A stretch of DNA of 57,045 nt from Clostridia bacterium (GCA_017522795.1 JAFWXZ010000015.1:1-57045), one strand, 5' to 3'; shown: positions 25,549 to 34,441, counted from the first letter of the stretch. Numbers and translations are program-made. The notes: generated by a model from the letters alone, not told the origin.

Positions 25549-27207
25549 TTATTTTCCTTCCTGGTTAGATACTCCGTATGCGGGCCAAGCCTTGTTGTCC
25601 CACTTATTTACGGTGTAAAGAGTATTAACCGAATTGGTAAACGAACTTTTGAGAACCGAAAGCTTGGATTCAACCTCGGAAAGGCTAAGTCCGATAGCAT
25701 CCTGTCTGAAGAGATAGAAGGCATCGTAATAATCTTTGTTCATAGTACCGCCGGCGGTTGCGCATGACCACGAAACGGTATTCTCATTTGCAACGTCGCC
25801 CTTATATGTATTTGCAAGAGACTTGAAATACTCATTTGTTGTATTGCCGGAAAGAGGAACTGCGAAGCCAAGATCATTTACCATCTTATCGTTGTTCTCA
25901 AAGCAGCTGAGATACATAAGAATGTCTACGCAAGCGTCCACACAATTAGTGTTGCCTGCCGCATTATCCTTGTTCATAGCAGAGTTTGTAATCGCCCAAC
26001 CGGTTGAATATCCAGAGAAGCCTCTGCGAACGTATTTGTCAACGTTGCAGGTCGTGTAATAAGGATTAGCCTCCTCGTTCTCGGGCTGCTGTGTAAGCAC
26101 GGGATAGGGCATAACGCCTATCTCAAACTCACCGTCTACCGTATCAACTATCTCACGGATGCTTCCGCCTACAACCTCAAGCATAGCAAGATTTCCTACG
26201 AGGAACTGCTGCTCTGCGTAGTAGGAGCTGTAATTTGTGGGATAATACTTTGTCATCTGCTTAATAAGACGGAAGAGCTCAACGTACTTCTCGTCCTCAG
26301 GGGAGAAGCGTCTTTCTTCTGTCACGGGATCCTTCTGCATATATGCTCTCGCATATTCCTCGGCATCAACACGTCCGTCAACGGTAATAACGTCCATATA
26401 CTCAAGCTCGCTTGCCCAGAGGGTAGACTCAAGATAGCTGTCGTACCAGGGATACATATGGAAATAGGGACAAATGTAAGTAGAGTCATCGGCAGGGTTG
26501 CCTCTGTTTATTGTCTGCGCGTAAGCGTTGATCTTATCCTGCGCCTCCATAAAGTCCTTATAGGTTACGGGAGTTTCGGTAATACCCGCTGCCTCGAAGA
26601 GGGTTTTATTATAAATGATACCTATAGGGTTCTGCTCAAGCTCCACGGTATACTTCTCTCCGTTGGGAGCAAAGGTGCTGGCGTAGGATGCGCTATCGTA
26701 AATATCCTTCCACTTTGCGCTTCCGAGCTCTCCTGCCTTAGAGTACTTGTTGGGAGTCTCCATGTCCGAGGATATATCATAGAACCAACCCTTGCTCTGG
26801 TCCTCGGCAATGGTTGTTCCGAGATAGTAAAGGATCTCGGGAGCAGAGCCGTTGGAAAGCATAGGAGCCATAGTTTCTCTATCCATATTAATAGAATTAT
26901 CTGCCACTACGAAGTAATAACCGTACTTCTCCGCATTAGCATCGTTCCATGCATTTACAAGAGTTTCAAGCGTGTTGTAGGGATAGGGATTGAGAAACTT
27001 GTCGTATTCCAGCGAGGAGGTTGTGTTATACTGCGCATTCTGGCCGCCCGCATCTATAGTAAGCTTTACCAGATTCTCGTACTTATCCTCGTTGTTATCG
27101 TCGTTGTTTCCATTAAATAAATGACAGGAAAGCATACATGACGTCACCATCAAAAGACATACTACAAGTAATGCAATTCTTGTAATTTTGAATAAGGATT
27201 TTTTCAT
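25549..27207 (-). CDS. Sugar ABC transporter solute-binding lipoprotein
   Basis: A 552-residue lipoprotein (lipobox VTSC, Cys24; a second LSC follows at Cys28) with the two-lobed fold of CUT1 solute-binding proteins: NPIGIIYNKTLFEAAGI is the characteristic hinge-region motif, and GYSTGWAIT lies in the second lobe. At more than 500 residues it is longer than MalE (about 400), typical of cluster binding proteins for larger oligosaccharides. It is the first gene of the long operon, behind its own promoter and two palindromic operator-like sites, so it is likely the most strongly expressed and directly repressed by the divergent regulator. Confidence 0.9.
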   Translation of the reverse strand: MKKSLFKITRIALLVVCLLMVTSCMLSCHLFNGNNDDNNEDKYENLVKLTIDAGGQNAQYNTTSSLEYDKFLNPYPYNTLETLVNAWNDANAEKYGYYFVVADNSINMDRETMAPMLSNGSAPEILYYLGTTIAEDQSKGWFYDISSDMETPNKYSKAGELGSAKWKDIYDSASYASTFAPNGEKYTVELEQNPIGIIYNKTLFEAAGITETPVTYKDFMEAQDKINAYAQTINRGNPADDSTYICPYFHMYPWYDSYLESTLWASELEYMDVITVDGRVDAEEYARAYMQKDPVTEERRFSPEDEKYVELFRLIKQMTKYYPTNYSSYYAEQQFLVGNLAMLEVVGGSIREIVDTVDGEFEIGVMPYPVLTQQPENEEANPYYTTCNVDKYVRRGFSGYSTGWAITNSAMNKDNAAGNTNCVDACVDILMYLSCFENNDKMVNDLGFAVPLSGNTTNEYFKSLANTYKGDVANENTVSWSCATAGGTMNKDYYDAFYLFRQDAIGLSLSEVESKLSVLKSSFTNSVNTLYTVNKWDNKAWPAYGVSNQEGK

Positions 27208-27233
27208 CGTAAATTCTCCTTTTTGTGTTTTTT

Positions 27234-27268
27234 GTTATGTTAACATAACATTATTTGTTAAGCATAAC
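27234..27268. promoter_or_regulatory. Operator-like palindromes at the operon head
   Basis: A perfect 16-base palindrome GTTATGTTAACATAAC is at 27234-27249, and a related GTTAAGCATAAC is at 27257-27268. They lie just downstream of the operon's -10 box and upstream of its ribosome-binding site, the position of a repressor roadblock. The divergent GntR/LacI-type protein is the natural candidate to bind. Confidence 0.65.
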
Positions 27269-27281
27269 ATTTATTATCTAC

Positions 27282-27310
27282 ATTTTACCACAAACCTTTT
27301 TTCAAGTCAA
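27282..27310 (-). promoter_or_regulatory. Promoter of the glycan-utilisation operon
   Basis: Minus strand: TTGACT (27310-27305), 17 bases, TAAAAT (27287-27282), again with the extended -10 TTTGTGGTAAAAT. It drives the solute-binding protein gene and probably the following 17 kb. Confidence 0.75.
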
Positions 27311-27367
27311 CATATTTTGTATATAATATACAAATTCGAGAAAAATTCGTGTAAAACTAACAACAAA

Positions 27368-27428
27368 GCTAAATGCATTTTAGCCATTGTGTTGATAATA
27401 ATGTTTTGCAACTATAACATAATTTGAT
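27368..27428. promoter_or_regulatory. Further palindromes in the divergent control region
   Basis: An inverted repeat GCTAAA / TTTAGC lies near 27368-27384, and GTTTTGCAACTATAAC (27413-27428) matches the main palindrome at 11 of 16 positions. It is placed between the two divergent promoters, so it could let the regulator bridge both. The rest of this 400-base region up to 27569 shows nothing else recognisable. Confidence 0.4.
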
Positions 27429-27569
27429 TCCGAGAATATTCCAGAAAAAATAAGCCTCTCTTTTGATAGCATTTGGCGGCGATGTTTTTTCATTTATCAC
27501 CCGCGGCGCAATGCCAAGCTATATGATAGATACAGATATAGTGTAAAAAAACAAGAAAATAAACAAAAC

Positions 27570-27598
27570 TTGACAAAAGGAAAAAAATGGTATATAAT
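27570..27598 (+). promoter_or_regulatory. Consensus promoter of the regulator gene
   Basis: TTGACA (27570-27575), 17 bases, TATAAT (27593-27598): a perfect sigma-A consensus. Confidence 0.8.
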
Positions 27599-27630
27599 TT
27601 AATCAAAAATAATACATTAAGGTGAATAAA

Positions 27631-28755
27631 ATGCAAAGAGAAACCTTTTTATATAGAAAAGTAATTGATTATTTGTCAAAGCTGATCTTTGAGCATATCG
27701 ACGAGGAGGGCTATAAGCTTCCCACAGAGACGGAAGTCGGAAACAACTTGGGAGTTAGCCGTATAACCGTCAGAAAAGCGTATGCAATATTAGAGGATAA
27801 GCAGCTTATAGTGCGAGCAAAGCGAGGCGGAACGAAAATCAATGGCAATATTTCACGCGAAAAAATCCTCGCAGGGCTGCATTCTATCGGTAGCCACACG
27901 CCAAACGAGCTTCCCAAGATCGGTAAAACGGTTGCTGTTATCCTACCTAAAATAATGGGAGGTCATCACGTCACAAGCATTTTATCGGCGATTATCGACA
28001 ACCATTCGGATGAAAACATAATAGTTGACTGCTCATCAATGTCCCTGAAAAAAGAACAAGAGCTGATCGACAAATATATCGCAATGAACGTCGACGGAAT
28101 AATTCTCTATCCGGTTGACAACGAAATATACAACCCGACTATCCTTCATCTTGCTACGGAGAAGTTTCCTCTTATTCTTGTAGACAGACTGCTTCCGGGG
28201 CTCTCCCTTCCCTACATCTCTGCAGATCACGAGAATATGGTAAAGCTCGCCGCAGATCATCTTTTGGAATCGGGGCACAAGTATATTTTGTATTTTAATG
28301 CAAATATAAAAACCAACTCATCTCTTTCGATGCGTAAGGAAAGCTTTATCAACTCGCTCTACGATGCTCATAATTACAGACCGTATTTTTATTCTTTTGA
28401 AGGAGATGCCGACCCTACCTCACTATCATTTTGTAATGAGTTCCGCGAATTTCTCGATGCAAATACTAAGATCAACGCTATTATCGCCGCCGATTACTCC
28501 AGCGGACTTCATTTATCGAAAATGCTAAGCATTCTCGGTGAACCGTACGAACATCGTTTCGAGATAGTTTTCCTTGATTTCAACCCTATGCAATTTGAAA
28601 CTATCGCACCCGAAAAGCATCCGACCTACATTATGCAGGACAGCTATAAGATCGGTGACGAGGCTATCAAATTAATGCACAAGGCGCTTAACGGAATTGA
28701 TATCTCCAACAAAAAGATAATAGTACCCGCAAGCATCGTTTTGGGCAACGACTGA
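27631..28755 (+). CDS. GntR/LacI-type hybrid transcriptional regulator
   Basis: A 374-residue regulator. Residues 5-70 form a GntR-type winged helix (KLPTETEVGNNLGVSRITVR, then AILEDKQLIVRAKRGG). Residues about 90-374 form a periplasmic-binding-like sugar sensor as in LacI/AraR proteins (MNVDGIILYP, FPLILVDRLLPGLSLPYI, ADHLLESGHKYI). The ATG at 27631 is chosen because AAGGTG sits 7 bases upstream; a GTG at 27622 is within that site. It is divergent from the glycan operon and most likely represses it until a sugar is bound. Palindromic sites between the two genes fit dimer binding. Confidence 0.85.
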   Translation: MQRETFLYRKVIDYLSKLIFEHIDEEGYKLPTETEVGNNLGVSRITVRKAYAILEDKQLIVRAKRGGTKINGNISREKILAGLHSIGSHTPNELPKIGKTVAVILPKIMGGHHVTSILSAIIDNHSDENIIVDCSSMSLKKEQELIDKYIAMNVDGIILYPVDNEIYNPTILHLATEKFPLILVDRLLPGLSLPYISADHENMVKLAADHLLESGHKYILYFNANIKTNSSLSMRKESFINSLYDAHNYRPYFYSFEGDADPTSLSFCNEFREFLDANTKINAIIAADYSSGLHLSKMLSILGEPYEHRFEIVFLDFNPMQFETIAPEKHPTYIMQDSYKIGDEAIKLMHKALNGIDISNKKIIVPASIVLGND

Positions 28756-28813
28756 TTGTTCGAAGCCTTACATACACACATAACAATCGTTGTTAATACT
28801 TTTGTCACAGCAA

Positions 28814-28854
28814 AGCAAAAAGGGCTATCCGCGACATCGACGCGGATAGCCCTT
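28814..28854 (-). terminator. Terminator of the MsmX-type ATPase gene
   Basis: A perfect 14-bp stem (28820-28833 with 28841-28854, arm AAGGGCTATCCGCG) is followed on the minus strand by a T-run. It sits just past the ATPase stop and also faces the end of the convergent regulator gene. Confidence 0.8.
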
Positions 28855-28866
28855 ACCTATTTAATG

Positions 28867-30096
28867 TTATTTTCTGATGCTCGTTTCTGTAGCCTTATCG
28901 AAGAGATGAATCGACTCCTCGTCAATACCAAGAAGGATCTCGCTCTTTCTCTCGGGGTTATTCTTAAGCTTTGCAGAAGCTACTATATTGGTCGTGCTCT
29001 TCTCGAGAGTTTCATCAGCCTCAAGGTCGAGATTTGCATAAATAATCGTCTCGTTTCCAAGCGCTTCAATAACCTCAACTCTTGCCTTTACGCAAGAATC
29101 GTTTTCGGACTCCATGATCTTGAGATCTCCGGGGCGGACACCCATAATTATATCAAGTCCTGAGCCGATCTTCTCTGCATTAAAGCCCGCCATGGCAGTC
29201 TTAGAAAGACTGATCCTCTGACCGTTGGCAAAGGTCAAAGCACCGTCGGGAGAGAGATGCCCGTCAAAGAAGTTCATCTGAGGAGTTCCGATAAATCCGG
29301 CAACAAAGGTGTTTATAGGATGCTCGTAAAGCTCCTTTGGCGTTCCGATCTGCTGAACGAAGCCGTCCTTCATAACGACGATGCGGGTACCCATAGTCAT
29401 AGCCTCTATCTGATCGTGAGTTACGTAAACAAAGGTAGCGCCAAGCTTGTCGTGAAGCTTGATGATCTCATTTCTCATAGTAGCCCTGAGCTTTGCATCA
29501 AGGTTAGAGAGAGGCTCGTCGAGAAGGAATACCTTAGGATTTCTTACGATAGTTCTGCCAAGGGCGACTCTTTGACGCTGACCGCCCGAAAGAGCCTTAG
29601 GCTTTCTGTGAAGATACTCCTCGATAGCGAGAATTTTAGCCGCAGCCTGAACCTTCTCGTCAATTTCAGCCTTGGTATACTTTCTCATAACGTGAATCTG
29701 ATTGCCATTCTCGTCAAGAATAGGATTGCCGCTCTTATCGCGCTTTACGTCAGCAACCTTTCGCAGCTTAAGACCGAACGCCATATTGTCGTAAACGGTC
29801 ATATGAGGATAAAGCGCATAATTTTGGAATACCATCGCGATATCTCTATCCTTTGGCGCAACGTCGTTAACCAGGGTGTCATCAATCCAAATTTCGCCGT
29901 CGGTGATTTCCTCAAGACCGGCAATCATACGCAGAGTAGTAGACTTACCACAGCCCGAGGGACCGACGAAAACGATGAATTCCTTGTCCTTGATTTCCAT
30001 ACAGAAATCGGAAACCGCAGGTCTCGCCTCTTCGCCATGCTTTTTTTCAGCGTTTTCGTATACCTTGTATACGTGCTTCAATGATACTGTAGACAT
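28867..30096 (-). CDS. msmX: Sugar ABC transporter ATP-binding protein (MsmX/UgpC-type)
   Basis: A 409-residue cytoplasmic ATPase energising CUT1 sugar importers. Walker A is GPSGCGKST (about 45-53), the signature is LSGGQRQR (about 169), Walker B is VFLLDEPLSNLDA, the H-loop is YVTHDQ, and a C-terminal regulatory TOBE-type domain follows. Relative to the second copy at 49732 it carries about 26 extra residues between the Q-loop and the signature (KRDKSGNPILDENGNQ region). It lies alone, next to the glycan operon that lacks an ATPase, and probably serves it. The start follows AAAGGAGAG. Confidence 0.92.
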   Translation of the reverse strand: MSTVSLKHVYKVYENAEKKHGEEARPAVSDFCMEIKDKEFIVFVGPSGCGKSTTLRMIAGLEEITDGEIWIDDTLVNDVAPKDRDIAMVFQNYALYPHMTVYDNMAFGLKLRKVADVKRDKSGNPILDENGNQIHVMRKYTKAEIDEKVQAAAKILAIEEYLHRKPKALSGGQRQRVALGRTIVRNPKVFLLDEPLSNLDAKLRATMRNEIIKLHDKLGATFVYVTHDQIEAMTMGTRIVVMKDGFVQQIGTPKELYEHPINTFVAGFIGTPQMNFFDGHLSPDGALTFANGQRISLSKTAMAGFNAEKIGSGLDIIMGVRPGDLKIMESENDSCVKARVEVIEALGNETIIYANLDLEADETLEKSTTNIVASAKLKNNPERKSEILLGIDEESIHLFDKATETSIRK

Positions 30097-30212
30097 AATT
30101 CTCTCCTTTGCGTTCTTTTGGCCGCTATATTCGGTGGCTTCAGAAAATTTGCCCCAGCGGTTGTCCTCACACGCAGTAATTTAAAATATATATAATATAT
30201 TTAAATCAAATG

Positions 30213-31034
30213 TTAACGTTGGGTGTTGAATATCTTCAATACCCATTGATGAACCAGATCAACCCAGCCCTGACAGGAAGGCAGGATCTGAGAATCATAC
30301 GCGGCGGTTATTTCATTCGCCAAGGAAAGTCCGTGCTCACCCTCGGAATAAATATGCAGCTCCGCGGATATTCCCTTCTCCTTCAGCGCAGAGGCAAAGA
30401 TCACAGAGTTTTCCACCGGCACTATACCGTCCGTAAGAGTGTGCCATAAAAATGTGGGTGGGTTATCCTTTGTTATCTGTTTCTCAAGCGACATTTGCTC
30501 TACCAGCTCATCAAATCTATCCCCTAAAAGATTGTTAAAGGTTCCCTCGTGGGCGTATTTACCCGAATTTATAACAGGATAACCCAAAACGAGTCCGTTG
30601 GGCTTAAGCATATCGCTGCTGCATCCGAGCGACTCGGCAAGCTGGCTCCTGTTCCAAACACATGAGAAAAGCCCTGCCAGATGACCTCCCGCAGAGAAGC
30701 CCATAAGTATTATTTTTTCCTTGTCTATAAGCCACTCATCCGAATGCTCTCGAAGTGTAAGCACCACTCTGCCAAGCTCGTTAAGAGCCGTAGGATATGT
30801 AGCATCGGGATAAACCGAATATCGAAGCACCACGACATTATATCCCATCGAAAGAAATCTGAAAGCTACCGGCTCCCCCTCGCGATATGAAACGAAGGTG
30901 TATGCTCCGCCCGGACAAATAACGATAGTCGGGCGCTTTTTTTGAGGTAGCTCATGATTCGTATTCCAAATATAGGTCGTAGCATAAGAATTTTTAGAGC
31001 CGACCTCGTTAAGTTCAATTTTTTGGTAAATCAT
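30213..31034 (-). CDS. Alpha/beta-hydrolase (BD-FAE/acetyl-esterase-like)
   Basis: A 273-residue cytoplasmic alpha/beta-hydrolase. The start at 31034 is set by AGGAGAA; an upstream ATG at 31085 is unsupported. The oxyanion loop is CPGGAYTF, the nucleophile elbow GFSAGGH (Ser114), the acid lies in HTLTDGIVP and the histidine in EGEHGLS. This set is typical of small carbohydrate esterases of the BD-FAE/lipase type, which remove acyl groups from sugars. Its place between the ATPase gene and the glycan locus suggests deacylation of imported oligosaccharides. The substrate is inferred only from context. Confidence 0.85.
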   Translation of the reverse strand: MIYQKIELNEVGSKNSYATTYIWNTNHELPQKKRPTIVICPGGAYTFVSYREGEPVAFRFLSMGYNVVVLRYSVYPDATYPTALNELGRVVLTLREHSDEWLIDKEKIILMGFSAGGHLAGLFSCVWNRSQLAESLGCSSDMLKPNGLVLGYPVINSGKYAHEGTFNNLLGDRFDELVEQMSLEKQITKDNPPTFLWHTLTDGIVPVENSVIFASALKEKGISAELHIYSEGEHGLSLANEITAAYDSQILPSCQGWVDLVHQWVLKIFNTQR

Positions 31035-31555
31035 ATGTATTCTCCTGAGCAAGCTCCTTATTATAATTTCATCATAACACAACAAAAACTATAAGTCAAT
31101 AGCAAATCCAACGACTGTTTTTTGGCTCTTTATTTATAATTTTTTAGCGCATAATTAACGGAAAAAAATTTTTTTGCCATATTAAAATTGGTTTTAAAAT
31201 AACCGACATACTACATATTTCAGTGTTTCTTTTTGCTCAAAAAACAGGCGATGTGATCGACAAGGTTTGCACCATCGCTTCTGTGCAAACGTGCAAGGCG
31301 AAGGGATAACTAATCCGCCTCACGAGCGTCATCAAAAAGCAAAAAATAAAACGCCCACGGTTATGCAAAATGCACCGCAAGAGTTTATAATATGGTTGAA
31401 ATGTAAGTTTTAGTTGACATTTTTGCTTCTTTTTTACAGAAATCGAATGTTTCGGGCAATACAGCGTCGGGAAAGAAAACGATGGTATGGAGCGAATCCG
31501 TGCATTTTCTAACCTTCTTTACCGCGGTGCGTTTTTAATAGAAGATAAAGCATAC
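31035..31555. other. Divergent intergenic region
   Basis: About 520 bases between divergent genes with no convincing open frame. The left part is AT-rich and should hold the minus-strand hydrolase promoter, though no clear boxes stand out. The segment 31240-31390 is richer in GC and looks unlike its flanks, possibly a decayed gene or a dispersed repeat. The right end leads into the promoter at 31556. Confidence 0.4.
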
Positions 31556-31584
31556 TTGCAATTACATTTCATATATGATATAAT
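31556..31584 (+). promoter_or_regulatory. Promoter of the membrane hydrolase gene
   Basis: TTGCAA (31556-31561), 17 bases, TATAAT (31579-31584), about 35 bases before the start codon. A small CGGT...ACCG hairpin precedes the AAAGGAG ribosome-binding site. Confidence 0.7.
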
Positions 31585-31619
31585 GAAATCGGTCAGAAAA
31601 ACCGAAAGGAGATATTTTT

Positions 31620-33416
31620 ATGAAACTAAACGCAAAAACCTTAGTTCTTATCTCGCTTCTTATATGTCTTATCAGTTCGATTGGCGCGAGTATTTTCCAA
31701 AGCGACTTTGGTCAGGTGGAATACCACGATATGACCTTTGTCACCGAGAGTGGCCACGAGCTTGATGCTCTGCTGCTTGTACCAAAGACCGCGACCGCGG
31801 ATAATAAGGCGCCTGCTATCGTTGTCAGCCACGGCTGGTACAACAACAGAGAAATGCAGGATCTTAACTACGTTGAATACGCACGTCGCGGCTACGTTGT
31901 GCTAGCTATCAGTATGTACGGGCACGGCGACTCGGAGGTTATCGAGTCAAATACCTGGTGGAACGACGAAAATAACGCAAACGGACTTTACGACGGTGTA
32001 AAGTATCTCACCACTCTTCCCTACGTTGACACCGAGCGCATCGGCGTTACGGGGCACTCTAACGGCGCGCTTGCCTGCCGCGAAGCAGTTCTACAGGACG
32101 CAGAGGGACTTATTGCCGCGGCTTTGCTTGTTTCTAACGACGCCGTATATTACGACGAGGACGGCAATTTCTACAACCAGTTTGGCTCTCGTGACGCGGC
32201 TATCGTTGCCTGCCAGTACGACGAGTTCTTCCACCGCGTAGACGGCAATCCTCCAAGAGAATACATACATCAGGTGACCGCACAGTCCTTCCTCCACTTC
32301 GGTAAGGATCCCGCAGGTCTTGAGGAGCGCGTAGCGGACACCTTCTACACACAGGAAATAGACGGCACAGAGGCTCTCCGCGCTATCTATAACCCCGCAA
32401 TTACTCACCCCTGGGCGCACTTCTCATCAAGTGTAGTAGCTTTCAGCGTTGACTTCTTCGACCGCGCGCTCGGCGCGCCAAACGACCTTGCGCATACTAA
32501 TCAGATCTGGCAGTGGAAGGCTGTTTTCAACGCCCTTGGCGTTATCGGCTTCTTCGCATTTGTCGTATGCTTCGCCCTTGCGCTGCTTGATGCGCCCTAT
32601 TTCGCAGTTCTAAAGACTGAGGCACCCGTTATGCCCTGGCCCGCGCTTGAAGGCAAGGCAAATAAGCGCTATTGGAGCAAGAACATTTGGTCAGCAGTCC
32701 TCAGCATCCCCTTCTATTTCCTCGGCTTTATCCTCGGATTTGTCGGCTCAATGTTTATCGGCATATGGAATCAGGGCGGATCGCTGGCTATCGGTATGTG
32801 GTCGCTGCTTTGCGGTCTGTTTACAATCCTCACTATCAGAGGCAACAACAAGAAGTTCCCCGTTGACCTTGAGGAGCGTGGCGTAAAGCTGGGTAAGGAT
32901 AAGCTTATCCGCACCATTGTTCTCGCGCTGACGGTTGTAAGCGTGGCGTTTGCGCTGGTATTTATCTCGGATTATCTCTTCCTCACCGACTACAGGCTCT
33001 GGTGCTTCGCAACTATCAGAGCCTTCAGAGCCGAGCATATCTGGAAGATCCTCGCATTCCTGCCCTTCTGGCTCGTTTACTACATCGCAACCAGCGTGGC
33101 AAACAACTGCTACAACTACACCGAAATGGGCAAAAAGTCCTGGATCAGCGTGGTATGGCAAGCATTCTTCGCCTTCCTCGGTCCGCAGATTATGATTATG
33201 GGACAGTATATCACGTTCTTTATCTCGGGTAAGATGGTGCTCGATCCCATAACGGGAATTATGGGCATCTGGTTGTTCCCAATCGTGCTGATTCTGCCTC
33301 TGGCATCTGTTATCAGCCACCTTATCTACCGCAAGACGAAGAACCCTTACATCGGCGGTATTATCATGGCGATCATCGCCTGCATTATGACCGTCACAAA
33401 CACCCTTACAGGCTAA
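31620..33416 (+). CDS. Alpha/beta-hydrolase fused to a multi-pass membrane domain
   Basis: A 598-residue protein. An N-terminal hydrophobic helix (about 8-26) is followed by an alpha/beta-hydrolase domain (about 35-290) with HGWYNN, the nucleophile elbow VTGHSNGA (Ser147) and a late His-containing segment (ITHPWAHF). The C-terminal half (about 305-598) has about eight membrane helices (for example NALGVIGFFAFVVCFALALL and a final IIMAIIACIMTVT). The hydrolase domain probably faces outside. The combination suggests an esterase or peptidase working on a membrane-associated substrate; the precise family role is unknown to me. It has its own promoter and terminator. Codon use is more GC-rich than that of its neighbours. 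Confidence 0.8.
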   Translation: MKLNAKTLVLISLLICLISSIGASIFQSDFGQVEYHDMTFVTESGHELDALLLVPKTATADNKAPAIVVSHGWYNNREMQDLNYVEYARRGYVVLAISMYGHGDSEVIESNTWWNDENNANGLYDGVKYLTTLPYVDTERIGVTGHSNGALACREAVLQDAEGLIAAALLVSNDAVYYDEDGNFYNQFGSRDAAIVACQYDEFFHRVDGNPPREYIHQVTAQSFLHFGKDPAGLEERVADTFYTQEIDGTEALRAIYNPAITHPWAHFSSSVVAFSVDFFDRALGAPNDLAHTNQIWQWKAVFNALGVIGFFAFVVCFALALLDAPYFAVLKTEAPVMPWPALEGKANKRYWSKNIWSAVLSIPFYFLGFILGFVGSMFIGIWNQGGSLAIGMWSLLCGLFTILTIRGNNKKFPVDLEERGVKLGKDKLIRTIVLALTVVSVAFALVFISDYLFLTDYRLWCFATIRAFRAEHIWKILAFLPFWLVYYIATSVANNCYNYTEMGKKSWISVVWQAFFAFLGPQIMIMGQYITFFISGKMVLDPITGIMGIWLFPIVLILPLASVISHLIYRKTKNPYIGGIIMAIIACIMTVTNTLTG

Positions 33417-33452
33417 TTTCACACACGGCTTGTTAAACCAAGCCTGCCTGAC

Positions 33453-33492
33453 AAAAGGCACAGAAATCCACGGATTTCTGTGCCTTTTTCTT
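33453..33492 (+). terminator. Terminator of the membrane hydrolase gene
   Basis: AAAAGGCACAGAAATCC pairs with GGATTTCTGTGCCTTTT almost without a loop, followed by a T-run. Confidence 0.8.
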
Positions 33493-33538
33493 TGTTTTTT
33501 ACCATTTTGAAGAAAATCCGAAAGAAAAACTACATTAA

Positions 33539-33602
33539 TAAAATAAAAGGGCTGGGTTACCCCAGCCCTAAAATTTAGAAAACAATTTAGGAGAATTGTT
33601 TT
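33539..33602 (-). terminator. Two-hairpin terminator of pilin unit A
   Basis: The first hairpin (AAAACAATT / AATTGTTTT, 33579-33587 with 33594-33602) overlaps the stop codon. The second is AGGGCTGGG / CCCAGCCCT (33548-33556 with 33561-33569), with a T-run on the minus strand. The first hairpin is identical in sequence to the one ending unit C at 49471-49494. Confidence 0.75.
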
Positions 33603-34377
33603 ATTCTGTGATTGTTACAGTGATCGTGGTCTCAGCATAACCGCCGTGATCATCGGAATACGAAATTGTAATCTCATGCTCACCGGGAGTGTTTGCGATA
33701 GCACCGTATCCCGAAACGTGCTTCATACGAAGCTTGATCGTCTCGAAGGTACCGTCGCTGTACTCAGCTACAATGTATCCGCCTGTGTGCTTAAAGGACT
33801 CGCCAACCTTGTAGGTTGTCTGAGGAAGGGGATCCACAGTGATGCCAACAAGTGTTGCATGAGCAACGTCATTTTCTATAATTTTAATGGTAAAGGTATC
33901 GGTAAATCCTCTGCATTCTACGGTAATTACCTGCTCTTCTGCGGGCTTTGAGCTGTCAAAACCTGTGATTGTAAAAGCATCGGGATCGTCGTTATAATTA
34001 ATGAACATACTTATTCCATCTGCACTCTTTAGATAGACCACTAGCCCAGAATAATTCGCAACATCTCCAACAGTATAATCTGTTTTCAAAGGAGTAGTGG
34101 AAATATAAAATTGTTTTATTTCATCAGGTACTTCTGTGTAATCACCGTCAGTAGTCCCACCGTCATTAGTTCCACCAGAGTTTTCTCCGCCGCTATTATT
34201 ATCGCCAGTAAGAATAACTACACCTACTATTACTATTGCTACAACAAGTACAACCGCAATAGCAATCATAAGTATCAGTTCTTTTTGTTTTTTTGTAAGA
34301 TTCTTTAAGAAACCAAAGTCAAAACTAAATTTGGCTTTGGAATCGGTATCAAAATCAAAATTATCTTTTTTTGCCAT
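33601..34377 (-). CDS. Unit A membrane protein with two Ig-like domains
   Basis: A 258-residue single-pass protein: a charged cytoplasmic N-terminus (MAKKDNFDFDTDSKAK), one membrane helix (about 34-56), a Gly/Asn/Thr-rich spacer, then two domains of about 75 residues with the Big_3 pattern (YTVGDVANYSGLVVYL ... GFTDTFTIKI; YKVGESFKHTGGYIVAEYSDGT ... GYAETTITVTI). It therefore displays Ig-like domains outside the cell. It is preceded by the unit A giant pilin-like gene, with a hairpin and the leader CCTGAAAGGGAAA between them, exactly as in units B and C. It may anchor, cap or assemble the pilin-like partner; this role is inferred. Confidence 0.8.
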   Translation of the reverse strand: MAKKDNFDFDTDSKAKFSFDFGFLKNLTKKQKELILMIAIAVVLVVAIVIVGVVILTGDNNSGGENSGGTNDGGTTDGDYTEVPDEIKQFYISTTPLKTDYTVGDVANYSGLVVYLKSADGISMFINYNDDPDAFTITGFDSSKPAEEQVITVECRGFTDTFTIKIIENDVAHATLVGITVDPLPQTTYKVGESFKHTGGYIVAEYSDGTFETIKLRMKHVSGYGAIANTPGEHEITISYSDDHGGYAETTITVTITE

Positions 34378-34404
34378 TATATTTCCCTTTCAGGATTTAT
34401 TAAC

Positions 34405-34430
34405 TCTGCGGCGGATTGATCCGCCGCAGA
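34405..34430 (-). promoter_or_regulatory. Unit A intercistronic hairpin
   Basis: TCTGCGGCGG pairs with CCGCCGCAGA between the giant pilin stop and the membrane-protein start. Equivalent hairpins sit at the same place in units B and C. Confidence 0.7.
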
Positions 34431-34441
34431 AAACTTATTAT

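Noticed and set aside
31240-31390. Decayed gene or dispersed repeat
   Set aside because: Composition differs from its flanks, but no frame, protein similarity or second copy could be seen.
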